The position numbers and the translations under genes were made by a program. The notes beneath the pieces were generated by a model. It was not told the DNA's origin and searched no databases. It saw only the letters and a list, made by a program, of their open reading frames with translations. A stretch of DNA of 23,467 nt, from the NCBI GenBank assembly GCA_964633405.1, contig CAZWFV010000008.1, positions 1 through 23,467 on the forward strand. The letters are read 5' to 3'. Shown here piece by piece: positions 1 through 6,805 of the stretch; the stretch's first letter is position 1, and the number at the start of each line of letters is the position of its first letter. The DNA is from JAMCRD01 sp964633405. Lineage in GTDB: Bacteria > Patescibacteriota > Minisyncoccia > UBA6257 > Colwellbacteraceae.

Positions 1-1
1 A

Positions 2-139
2 ATGTACTGGGAGATACTCTCCGGCGGCGAATATGCTGGATATGACATAACGGACGACGATTGGAAGATAATTAACAGGATGGCGCCCGACAATGACTGG
101 GACAACCGCGAGGACCTGCTCCGTTCTTGGCTACTATGA
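2..139 (+). CDS. C-terminal fragment of an unknown acidic protein (5' end outside the window)
   Basis: An open frame runs from the left edge to a TGA at 137-139 and gives at least 45 residues. An ATG at position 2 is in frame, but with no upstream sequence it cannot be judged as a start, so I treat this as the tail of a longer gene. The peptide is rich in Asp, Glu and Trp (for example DITDDDWKIINRM and WDNREDLLRSWLL) and looks like the end of a soluble protein. I do not recognise the family. A strong hairpin 21 nt after the stop (161-188) supports this being a true gene end. Confidence 0.5.
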   Translation: MYWEILSGGEYAGYDITDDDWKIINRMAPDNDWDNREDLLRSWLL

Positions 140-160
140 ATATCGGATCGATTGAGGAAT

Positions 161-188
161 AAAATAGCCATCGTAAGGTGGCTATTTT
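161..188. terminator. Hairpin terminator after the first partial gene
   Basis: AAAATAGCCA (161-170) pairs perfectly with TGGCTATTTT (179-188) around an 8-nt loop. The A-rich 5' arm and T-rich 3' arm make it usable from either strand. It lies 21 nt after a stop codon on the + strand. Confidence 0.7.
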
Positions 189-204
189 ACGTTTATCAAG
201 AACC

Positions 205-232
205 TTGGCTAAATACTGCCTTTATTATAAAA
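205..232 (+). promoter_or_regulatory. Possible sigma-70-type promoter upstream of the long hairpin
   Basis: TTGGCT (205-210) and TATAAA (227-232) are 16 nt apart. A transcript would start near 239, at the base of the imperfect hairpin 240-295. The match is only moderate and could be chance in AT-rich intergenic DNA. Confidence 0.3.
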
Positions 233-239
233 GTCGAGT

Positions 240-295
240 GATACCTATGGTCGAGGGTGTCTGTGAAAACAAACAGATACCCGGTCTATGGTATC
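240..295. other. Long imperfect hairpin (56 nt) in intergenic DNA
   Basis: GATACC (240-245) pairs with GGTATC (290-295). GGGTGTCTGT (255-264) pairs with ACAGATACCC (273-282) with one G-T wobble, around an 8-nt loop. The middle segments (246-254 and 283-289) pair partly. It has no T-tract, so it does not look like a simple terminator. It could be a dispersed palindromic element or the 5' structure of a transcript; nothing in the sequence decides which. Confidence 0.45.
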
Positions 296-315
296 TATAA
301 ATATTCCTTAAAAAC

Positions 316-735
316 ATGAATATGTCTAGATTGGCGTCTAGAAATAACATCCTTCCCTTATTGGACGATTTCCGTGAAATCGGCAACCTACCCAGAAGCA
401 AAGCTGTCGAGACCGAAAGGCGACTGATGACCAAGACTGAGAACGTGACGCGCTCATCAGATCCAAGGGACGGGACAACAGAGTCGTCACCGAAAGGAGC
501 AGGGCCCCGCTAGGGTTCTATTGGATAGAGGGCGGCGACGGCGTCGTGAGCGTCGGCAAGAATCGCATGCTCCAAGCTATGGTGGAACAACTTCTACCGT
601 CTGAACCGTTGTGGCTAAGAGATGACGATCTGCGCTACGCAGGCTTGTGCTTCGGGCTCCCCGGGCTTGAATCATCCCAGGAACACGCCTGGTATCTGAA
701 AGGGCGCATGGTCGACACCAGAAATACGATTATAA
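316..735 (+). pseudogene. Probable frameshifted gene of unknown function
   Basis: Two coding-like stretches lie in different frames. From ATG 316 the first frame reads MNMSRLASRNNILPLLDDF and on to about residue 42 (near 440). The frame two bases along, open from 441, continues with ERDALIRSKGRDNRV, then APLGFYWIEGGDGVVSVGKN and QAMVEQLLPSEPLWLRDDD. Both have plausible codon and amino-acid composition. Adding one G in the TGAG at 438-441 would join them into one protein. The second frame then reads without a stop through the terminator hairpin at 735-757, so its 3' end is also odd. A stop in the first frame lies at 733-735 and may be the original end. I recognise no family. The alternative is that this is non-coding and the open frames are chance. 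Confidence 0.35.
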
Positions 736-757
736 AAACCGGCTTAAGGCCGGTTTT
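735..757. terminator. Bidirectional hairpin between the broken gene and the methyltransferase
   Basis: AAAACCGGC (735-743) pairs perfectly with GCCGGTTTT (749-757) around a 5-nt loop. The A/T flanks on both arms allow function from either strand. On the minus strand it begins at the methyltransferase stop codon (756-758). Confidence 0.75.
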
Positions 758-1526
758 ATCGTGTCTTATTCTTACGCAACACCAGTATATTCCTCCCATC
801 TGGGGTGGGTTTCCTACGCGTGTTGAAATTGCTGAACGATGCAACATTGCTGAAGTTGCCCTCTTTTCTTACAAGACTTAAGAAGGTTTCTATATCAAAG
901 ACTTTCTTTGAAACCCTTTCTTCCAATGTGAAGGATTTATGCCCATCATTGACATCCAACGTTATGAGCTCGCTGTATATTCCCTTCTTCTTGTCCAACG
1001 GTTCCGGGTCATAGGTGGCTTTCACCGACAAGTCACCCTCCTTGATTGTCCAAGACTGCCTCCTAATTTCCGAATCGAAGAAACTGACCGCTCCTTCCAA
1101 TATATACAGTCCACCGGGCTCCAGCGCTGCAGAGACAGACTTCAGATGCTTAATGAGTTCTTCGTCGCTCTTTAGGTACAGCGACCCTAAGAGCAGGTAT
1201 GCCATATCTACCTTACCCCGAAGCAAGAAGTCTCTCATGTCAGCGTTAACGAATATGGCGTTGATGCGTTCTCTTTTAGCTCGGCTTCTGGAATAGGCCA
1301 CCATCCTCTTATTAAGCTCTATGCCGACATACTTATATCCACGCCCACTAAATTCCAGCATGTAGGGGCTGCTGCCTGCGGCTAACTCTAGCACGGACCT
1401 GACTGGGGTTCTCGAATACTTACTGATTACCTCCTCAATAAAATCCACCTCCCTTTTAACGTCGCGGTAAGAGAAGGCGATTTCATAATATCTTGGGCTG
1501 TCATATACGCTCGGGGGTCGCGGCAT
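756..1526 (-). CDS. Class I SAM-dependent methyltransferase
   Basis: The 256-residue product has the Rossmann-type methyltransferase core. Motif I is VLELAAGSSPYMLEF (residues 45-59), an acidic residue binding the SAM ribose lies in GIELN (68-72), the motif II region is NADMRDF (94-100), and the post-core strand is PGGLYILEG (137-145). The C-terminal half is beta-rich and probably binds substrate. The fold resembles the small-molecule Methyltransf_25/11 group, but the substrate cannot be told. The frame extends upstream to a GTG, but I chose ATG 1526 because the added residues are encoded by promoter-like AT-rich sequence and because a -10 element lies 8 nt upstream. It is divergent from the 7TM gene and ends in the 735-757 hairpin. 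Confidence 0.85.
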   Translation of the reverse strand: MPRPPSVYDSPRYYEIAFSYRDVKREVDFIEEVISKYSRTPVRSVLELAAGSSPYMLEFSGRGYKYVGIELNKRMVAYSRSRAKRERINAIFVNADMRDFLLRGKVDMAYLLLGSLYLKSDEELIKHLKSVSAALEPGGLYILEGAVSFFDSEIRRQSWTIKEGDLSVKATYDPEPLDKKKGIYSELITLDVNDGHKSFTLEERVSKKVFDIETFLSLVRKEGNFSNVASFSNFNTRRKPTPDGRNILVLRKNKTR

Positions 1527-1534
1527 TAATTTAT

Positions 1535-1542
1535 AGTATAAT
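1535..1542. promoter_or_regulatory. Overlapping divergent -10 elements
   Basis: TATAAT (1537-1542) reads on the + strand toward the 7TM gene. On the minus strand TATACT (1540-1535) reads toward the methyltransferase. No good -35 is visible for the + strand; on the minus strand TTTGTG is about 16 nt upstream of the -10. The minus-strand -10 leaves only 8 nt before ATG 1526, so that transcript would be nearly leaderless. Confidence 0.4.
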
Positions 1543-1578
1543 TTACAATGTAAACACACAAAGCGTACGAAGGTCTAG

Positions 1579-2641
1579 ATGATCTCATCGGCTAATGTCG
1601 AAGTCTTGGTTATAGGCATCGCAGTCGCTGCTGAACTGATTCTCGGCCTCGTGGTTTTCGCCAATAACCGGCACAGTATAACCAACAGATTCTTCCTGTT
1701 ATTCGCCGTAGTGGACGCACTTTGGGGCGCGACGGCGTATTTCGTGGCCAGGAACTACCTGCCGACCTATTCCAGCGCAGAATTCCAACTGTGGGCGAGC
1801 CGGTTTACCATCTTCTTTGCGACCTTCCAAGCCTATTCCTTCCTCGCACTCATGTACGTATCCCCCAGCGACCGACAGAACCTAAAGCCAGTATATAAGC
1901 GGGGGTTGCTCCTGCTGGCGATTATGGTCTCGATCGTGACTCTCTCTCCGTATGCTTTCTCTACGGTAATCCAGACATCTTCGGGTGGACCGCACTACCT
2001 GGTCCAGGTATAGTCGTATTCGGAACGTTCGCAACTGGAGCGGTGCTTGCCAGCATCGTCATATTGATAAAGAAAATAATCAAGGCCCCGACTCGCTTGG
2101 AAAAATCCAGTTTAAGTATCTCCTCTGGGGACTGGTTATAATGTTCGCGGGCATAATTTCTTTCATATTCATACCGGGTGTCCTGTTTAAGACTACGACT
2201 TTCATTCCGCTGGCCGGAGCGTTTCCCCTGCCGTTCGTTATAGGTGCGAGTTATGCCATCTTTAGACATCATCTATTAAGTGTTAAGGTTGTCACCACCG
2301 AGGTTCTAACTTTCGTGCTTTGCGTAATATCGCTGGCCGATGTATTGTTCTCCGCCGCTTTGTTCCTGGTGATCTTCCGCATAGTCATCTTCATATTTGT
2401 GCTGATGTTCAGCATATTCCTGATTCAGAGCGTGATTAAGGAGGTACGGCAGAGGGAGCGATCCGAAGATCTGGCCAAGGAGGTCGAGGACAAGAATACC
2501 AAACTTAACGAGAAGATCATGGAGCTTAACCAGGAGTTGACCGAGATAGAGCGTATGAATAAATATATGGTCGACAGGGAGCTCAAAATGGTTGAATTGA
2601 AGAAGGAAATTGAAACGCTTAAGGGCAAGCTTTCAGGCTAG
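1579..2641 (+). pseudogene. 7TM sensor-like membrane protein (histidine-kinase N-terminal type), two frameshifts
   Basis: From ATG 1579, with GAAGG 5 nt upstream as ribosome binding site, the frame encodes about 140 residues with several membrane helices, then stops at 2011-2013. Coding resumes without a gap in a second frame from about 2000 (PGPGIVVFGTFATGAVLASI) to about 2100, then in a third frame to TAG 2641. Restoring one C at 1999-2000 and one A in the A-run 2101-2105 rebuilds a single protein of about 354 residues. It has roughly seven helices typical of the N-terminal sensor region of histidine kinases, followed by a charged coiled coil (REL-K-ELKKEI type, about the last 70 residues). 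No kinase or output domain follows, so even the repaired protein would be a sensor stub or scaffold. It may be a true pseudogene, a programmed frameshift, or an assembly error. Confidence 0.7.
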
Positions 2642-2690
2642 TAATAATGGCCTAAAATTCACAGGTCGCGTGCAGATACCGATGGTAATC

Positions 2691-2699
2691 TGTTATAAT
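2691..2699 (+). promoter_or_regulatory. Extended -10 promoter for the S53 peptidase gene
   Basis: TGTTATAAT carries a perfect TATAAT (2694-2699) with an upstream TG. The hexamer 17 nt upstream (TGCAGA, 2671-2676) is a weak -35, as expected for extended -10 promoters. Transcription would start near 2706 and leave a leader of about 32 nt without a clear Shine-Dalgarno sequence. Confidence 0.6.
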
Positions 2700-2737
2700 T
2701 AAGACTAATTTAAAATGTCGTATACAAACTCAAAAAT

Positions 2738-4060
2738 ATGAGCAATAAGAACAATAAACTAATAATTCTTGCTGTGGCTATCAGTGCTGCTGCCCTTATT
2801 GGGGGGTTCGGTGCGGCGATAGCCTACGGCCAAACACATGGCCAAAATCCCGATGACCAACAGCGGGGACAGTTGGAGCAGCTAATCAAAGATAAATTAT
2901 CTGCCCTCTCTGGCGTGCAAAGCGAACGGGTGTGTGACGTACCGACTGCTGGCAACGCAGCTTGTGACGCTAGGGTTGTGGTCGGACCGAGCAAGCACGG
3001 CCCGGGTGGAGGAGGACTATCCCCTACTCAACTGCCTCCGCCGGGGAGTTATGGCCCAAAACAACTACTGGGCGGGTATAGTCTTAGCGGATTATCATCT
3101 TCGACTACTTCTCCGCTAATTGCGGTGGTGGACGCCTACAACGATCCCAAGATTGCAAATGATCTGGCCAAGTACAGCTCAACGTTCGGGATACCTCAAT
3201 TGCCGGCTTGTAGCGGGTCTATAGCCAACTCGAGTTCGGCCTGCTTCCAAAAGCTCAATCAATACGGTCGAACATCCTCTTTCCCCAAGGCTAATTCTTC
3301 CTGGGATCTTGAGATAGCGCTGGACGTGGAAGTCGCTCATGCAACCTGTCAGAACTGCAGGATAGCCCTGGTTGAGGCCAGTTCAAACAGCTTCTCAAAC
3401 CTGCTAAAGGCGGTGGACACTGCTGTGTCTGAGGGGGCAATGGCCGTTTCGGGCTCATGGGGAGGCAGTGAATTCTCGGGAGAGACGGCCTATGACAGTC
3501 ATTTCAACAAGAATGGTGTCGCTTTCGTATTTAGTTCCGGAGACAACGGATATAGCACATTCTATCCCGCAGCCTCGCCCTATGTGACCTCGGTTGGCGG
3601 AACCACCCTCCTGCTCAATAACGACAACTCTTACCTCAGTGAGAGCGTATGGAAATACACGGGCAGCGGCTGCAGTACCTATGAACCGCAACCGACCTGG
3701 CAGCATCCTTACAGTTCCATCTGTGCCAACCGCATCATGAACGATGTGTCAGCTGATGCCGATCCGGCAACCGGAGCCGCAGTATACGACTCGGTGCGCT
3801 ACAACGGTGTCTCCGGCTGGTTCCAGGTAGGGGGTACCAGTCTGTCCGCGCCGATAATCGCCTCGGCCTACGCGTTGCATGGCGCTACGGCCGGAGTTCC
3901 AGCCAACTCGTTGCCTTATCAGGGCGTTTACACAGTCAACCTCAATGATGTAACCAGCGGCAGCAACGGCACCTGCTCGCCAGCGGGATTATGTACAGCG
4001 GGACCGAGCTACGATGGACCAAGCGGAATGGGTACGCCCATAGGAACCACCGCTTTCTAA
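2738..4060 (+). CDS. Secreted S53-family (sedolisin/kumamolisin-like) serine-carboxyl peptidase
   Basis: The 440-residue protein starts with a signal or anchor helix (residues 8-30). The S53 core follows: E192 and D196 in WDLEIALDVE form the Glu-xxx-Asp pair, D269 in SSGDNG is the oxyanion Asp, and S368 in GGTSLSAP is the nucleophile. D404 (NDVTSGSNG) and D426 (YDGPSGMGTP) match the C-terminal calcium site of the family. All catalytic residues are present, so an active extracellular endopeptidase is likely; family members usually work at acidic pH. Only about 95 residues precede the core, shorter than the usual pro-domain of about 180, and no pro-domain signature is visible. Ten cysteines suggest disulfides outside the cytoplasm. 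A small membrane-anchored Cys protein follows 27 nt downstream. Confidence 0.9.
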   Translation: MSNKNNKLIILAVAISAAALIGGFGAAIAYGQTHGQNPDDQQRGQLEQLIKDKLSALSGVQSERVCDVPTAGNAACDARVVVGPSKHGPGGGGLSPTQLPPPGSYGPKQLLGGYSLSGLSSSTTSPLIAVVDAYNDPKIANDLAKYSSTFGIPQLPACSGSIANSSSACFQKLNQYGRTSSFPKANSSWDLEIALDVEVAHATCQNCRIALVEASSNSFSNLLKAVDTAVSEGAMAVSGSWGGSEFSGETAYDSHFNKNGVAFVFSSGDNGYSTFYPAASPYVTSVGGTTLLLNNDNSYLSESVWKYTGSGCSTYEPQPTWQHPYSSICANRIMNDVSADADPATGAAVYDSVRYNGVSGWFQVGGTSLSAPIIASAYALHGATAGVPANSLPYQGVYTVNLNDVTSGSNGTCSPAGLCTAGPSYDGPSGMGTPIGTTAF

Positions 4061-4087
4061 TACTCGAAAGATCAACTACTCAAACCA

Positions 4088-4453
4088 ATGAATGTAAGAT
4101 GGAATGAAGTAACCTGGTATTCTAAGTTGATAGCCGTTGTGCTGTTTGTACTTGTGTTTCTCATCGGGTTCTGGGCTGGATCCGCGTACCAGCAGAAGAA
4201 ATACTTGGCATCCAATCCGATCGAGGAGAGCACATCCACAAGCAGCGTTGCCGGTAATACGCCAACCGCTAACGTACCCACCACACAACCTTACAAGTTG
4301 CCTCCGGCCGCAACCCACTACAACGGTCTGTTGATATGCAAGAGCAACAGCGATTGTCCCAAAGGGCAGTCCTGCCTGGTCGCCGGACCGATAATATCAG
4401 GTACGCAGCCACCTAAGGTATGCGTCTCCAGCAACCAGGCACTGCCTCAGTAA
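4088..4453 (+). CDS. Small membrane-anchored protein with a four-cysteine C-terminal motif
   Basis: The 121-residue product has a short cytoplasmic N-terminus, one transmembrane helix (about 13-32), a Ser/Thr/Pro-rich linker (45-75), and a C-terminal extracytoplasmic segment. That segment has four cysteines (C84, C90, C96, C112) in a pattern C-x5-DC-x5-C with SDCPKGQSC, like small disulfide modules of secreted proteins. Function is unknown. It lies 27 nt after the S53 peptidase with no terminator between, so the two are probably co-transcribed; an inhibitor, anchor or partner role is only a guess. No ribosome binding site is visible. The strong palindrome at 4490-4515 follows it. Confidence 0.7.
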   Translation: MNVRWNEVTWYSKLIAVVLFVLVFLIGFWAGSAYQQKKYLASNPIEESTSTSSVAGNTPTANVPTTQPYKLPPAATHYNGLLICKSNSDCPKGQSCLVAGPIISGTQPPKVCVSSNQALPQ

Positions 4454-4489
4454 GGGCCGAGTTGTAGGGTTATCACGCTCATGAATAAT

Positions 4490-4515
4490 GAAGGGGGCCG
4501 CATGCGGCCCCCTTC
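4490..4515. terminator. 26-nt perfect palindrome, probable terminator
   Basis: The sequence from GAAGGGGGCCGC through CCCTTC is its own reverse complement over 26 bases, giving an 11-bp GC-rich stem with a 4-nt loop. No long T-run follows (TGCAATATAATT). It separates the peptidase unit from the transporter. Confidence 0.65.
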
Positions 4516-4520
4516 TGCAA

Positions 4521-4526
4521 TATAAT
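4521..4526 (+). promoter_or_regulatory. -10 element for the metal transporter gene
   Basis: A perfect TATAAT lies 10 nt before ATG 4537 (7 nt before the in-frame TTG 4534). The -35 position falls inside the GC palindrome and shows no consensus match. Transcription would start at or within a few bases of the start codon. Confidence 0.45.
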
Positions 4527-4536
4527 TAAATAATTG

Positions 4537-5832
4537 ATGGTTGAGCAGAATATCAGGAATAAGAAAAGACCCTTTAATAGGTTCTTGCGGATACTCGGGC
4601 CCGGACTTATTACGGGTGCCGCAGACGACGACCCGTCTGGCATTGCAACCTATTCCCAAACCGGGGCACAGTTCGGCTACGGGCAGTTATGGACAGCCAT
4701 CTTCACGCTACCGCTAATGATAGCCATACAGGAGGCATGCGCCAGGATAGGGAGGGTAACCGGCAAAGGGATAGTGACGGTGGTAAAAAAATACTACAGC
4801 AGGAACGTAGCTATCGGCGTGGTCCTGCTCGTACTCATAGCCAACACAATAAACATCGGGGCAGATATCGGTGCAATGGCGGCAGCGGCCAAATTGATCG
4901 TACCAATAAACTTTGTGGTACTCATACTATCTTTTACGGCCGTAATCCTGATTTTGGAGGTTTTCACGTCATATGGAGTCTACGCCAGAATCCTCAAGTG
5001 GTTGGCCCTCTCGCTTGCTTCATACCTGATAACCGTCCTGATTATCAGAGAGCCATGGCAAGAAATCCTCCGAGCGACTTTCGTGCCTCATCTCGAATTT
5101 AATTTTGCGTTCCTGTTCATCCTTACCGGCGTCATCGGCACGACGATATCGCCCTACATGTTCTTCTGGGAGGCGGACGAAGAGGTTGAAGAAGAACGTG
5201 AGCGTGGCCTCATAAGCAAGGAGGGGCAGCCAAGAGTGAGTCGGCAGGACATCAAAACCATGCGCATAGACAATACTGTAGGTATGTTCTCCTCGAACCT
5301 GATCACCTGGTGCATCATAGTCACAACCGCAACCGTCCTATACAGCCACGGCATAACCAATATAGCCACATCCGCCGATGCAGCCAGAGCGCTCGAGCCG
5401 CTGGTGAATACTTTCCCGAACGCTGGTCTGTTGGCTAAGCTTATATTTTCCGCAGGCATAATCGGCCTGGGACTGTTGGCTGTGCCGGTACTGTCTGCAT
5501 CCGCCTCTTACGCGGTTTCTGAAGCATTCAGTTGGCGCGCAGGGCTCAGCTACAAGCTGAAGAGGGCCCACGGCTTCTACGGGGTTATTACAGTCGCCAC
5601 ACTGATTGGGCTGCTTATAAACTTTGTGGGCATAGATCCCATAAAAGCCCTGGTCATAACCGCGGTCATAAACGGCATCATAGCGGTTCCCCTCATATTC
5701 ATAATCGCTGGCATAGCCAACAATAAAGGGATAATGGGCGAATTTAAGAGCGGCTGGCTTTCAAATACGCTGATCTGGATAACGTTCGGATGTATGGCTG
5801 CCGCGGCGATAGCTATATTGTTCGCTTTGTAG
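4537..5832 (+). CDS. Nramp-related divalent metal (Mn2+/Mg2+-type) transporter
   Basis: The 431-residue polytopic membrane protein has about 11 helices and the LeuT-fold Nramp layout. TM1 carries DDDPSGIATYSQ (residues 30-41) where classical Nramps have DPGN. TM6 carries TTISPYMFFWEADEEVEE (202-219) where classical Nramps have a Met-Pro-His metal site. These two motifs match the Nramp-related Mg2+ transporter (NRMT)-like branch as I remember it, so Mg2+ or Mn2+ uptake is more likely than Fe2+ transport. A charged loop (214-245) follows TM6. I start at ATG 4537; TTG 4534 is in frame one codon earlier. It appears to be a single-gene unit. Confidence 0.85.
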   Translation: MVEQNIRNKKRPFNRFLRILGPGLITGAADDDPSGIATYSQTGAQFGYGQLWTAIFTLPLMIAIQEACARIGRVTGKGIVTVVKKYYSRNVAIGVVLLVLIANTINIGADIGAMAAAAKLIVPINFVVLILSFTAVILILEVFTSYGVYARILKWLALSLASYLITVLIIREPWQEILRATFVPHLEFNFAFLFILTGVIGTTISPYMFFWEADEEVEEERERGLISKEGQPRVSRQDIKTMRIDNTVGMFSSNLITWCIIVTTATVLYSHGITNIATSADAARALEPLVNTFPNAGLLAKLIFSAGIIGLGLLAVPVLSASASYAVSEAFSWRAGLSYKLKRAHGFYGVITVATLIGLLINFVGIDPIKALVITAVINGIIAVPLIFIIAGIANNKGIMGEFKSGWLSNTLIWITFGCMAAAAIAILFAL

Positions 5833-5840
5833 TCGGTTAT

Positions 5841-5868
5841 TTGAAATATCGTGGATATAAGTTATATT
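5841..5868 (+). promoter_or_regulatory. Promoter for the FKBP gene
   Basis: TTGAAA (5841-5846) and TATATT (5863-5868) are 16 nt apart, a good sigma-70-type match. Transcription would start near 5876, giving a leader of about 40 nt rich in A and T and without a Shine-Dalgarno sequence. Confidence 0.5.
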
Positions 5869-5916
5869 TATATTAAAAGAATCTTGCTGGATTGCGTAAA
5901 ATAAATTTTTTATTAG

Positions 5917-6441
5917 ATGCATATAAACAAAATGGCAGTGTTATCAACTATAATCATCATAGTCGGGGTATCTCTGATACTCTATCTATTGATATATCTA
6001 ACCTCCGGCACGCCGAGCACAGCCACGCCAACTACTTCGACCACGCAGTTCCTGAACGCGGGTAGCGCGTCCCCAAGCAACAGCACGCCGGCAAATCCAA
6101 GCAATTCCTCAAGCACTACCACGGTCGGTATACGGGTCCTAAAGGAGGGAACGGGTACCGGAGCTAAGGATGGCGACACATTGAGCGTACTCTACACAGG
6201 CAAGCTGACCGACGGTACCGTTTTCGATGCATCGTCGTTGCACGGCAATAAGCCGTTCTCGTTCCAACTGGGTGCCGGACAGGTGATCAAGGGATGGGAC
6301 GAAGGATTGGTCGGCATGAAGGTAAATGAGGAGAGACAACTGACCATACCTCCGCAACTGGGTTATGGATCCAATGCCGTAGGCAGTATACCAGCCAACT
6401 CGACCCTCATTTTCACAGTTACGCTGCTCAAGATAAACTAG
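5917..6441 (+). CDS. Membrane-anchored FKBP-type peptidyl-prolyl cis-trans isomerase
   Basis: The 174-residue protein has an N-terminal membrane helix (7-29), a Ser/Thr/Asn/Pro linker (30-68) and one complete FKBP domain (about 70-174). Typical active-site residues are present: Y93, F103 and D104 (GTVFDAS), V123-I124 and W127 (GQVIKGWDEGL), Y150 (LGYGS) and F166. It should catalyse proline isomerisation during folding of exported proteins at the outer face of the membrane. The secreted peptidase, pilins and surface proteins in this window are plausible clients. ATG 5917 is used; ATG 5932 is a possible alternative. The gene ends at a strong hairpin. Confidence 0.93.
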   Translation: MHINKMAVLSTIIIIVGVSLILYLLIYLTSGTPSTATPTTSTTQFLNAGSASPSNSTPANPSNSSSTTTVGIRVLKEGTGTGAKDGDTLSVLYTGKLTDGTVFDASSLHGNKPFSFQLGAGQVIKGWDEGLVGMKVNEERQLTIPPQLGYGSNAVGSIPANSTLIFTVTLLKIN

Positions 6442-6446
6442 GACAT

Positions 6447-6481
6447 AGAAATAGCCCCACCATCGCGGTGGGGCTATTTCT
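6447..6481. terminator. Bidirectional terminator hairpin between convergent genes
   Basis: AGAAATAGCCCCACC (6447-6461) pairs perfectly with GGTGGGGCTATTTCT (6467-6481) around a 5-nt loop, a 15-bp stem. It sits between the 3' ends of the FKBP gene (+) and the small zinc protein gene (-) and can serve both. Confidence 0.85.
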
Positions 6482-6485
6482 GATA

Positions 6486-6668
6486 TTAGCGATACTCTCT
6501 GCGAGACATTCTCTTCTCTCTGTGACAGTCACGGCAGAGAAGTTGGTCTAGCCTCTTCTCGTCCGGTTTAAATGGGAGTTCGGTTATCGCCACTCCACAT
6601 TTAGCACACTTCCAGTCTCCCTTGAACATCTCACGCTGAGGCTCGCCCCTATTGTTATCGTACGCCAT
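6486..6668 (-). CDS. Small zinc-binding protein, CxxC-x20-CxxC
   Basis: The 60-residue basic protein has one pair of CxxC motifs (CAKC and CRDC) separated by 20 residues, followed by a His and a basic tail (REKRMSRREYR). It resembles the CxxC-x17-CxxC small proteins that are abundant in Patescibacteria, with a slightly longer loop. It probably binds one zinc ion and, from its charge, may bind nucleic acid; no function is established. It lies 137 nt downstream of the RNR gene on the same strand and ends at the 6447-6481 hairpin. A weak promoter (TTGTAG, 16 nt, TAAAAA) ends about 9 nt before its ATG. Confidence 0.75.
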   Translation of the reverse strand: MAYDNNRGEPQREMFKGDWKCAKCGVAITELPFKPDEKRLDQLLCRDCHREKRMSRREYR

Positions 6669-6805
6669 TTATGTTGGTTTTTATCGACTATTTAGATTCC
6701 TACAAAATGGCGCGCTATTAACGATATGCCTATTTTGATTTTTCGAACCTATTCTAGGCTGTATATTACCACAAACTGCGCGAAATGTAAATGCTGCGTT
6801 GCAAA

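Noticed and set aside
430..735. Possible structured RNA (SRP, RNase P or tmRNA) in the gene-poor left region
   Set aside because: A stretch GAAAGGAGCAGG recalled SRP RNA, but the required partner motif is missing. No RNase P or tmRNA landmarks are present, and codon-like patterning favours a broken gene.
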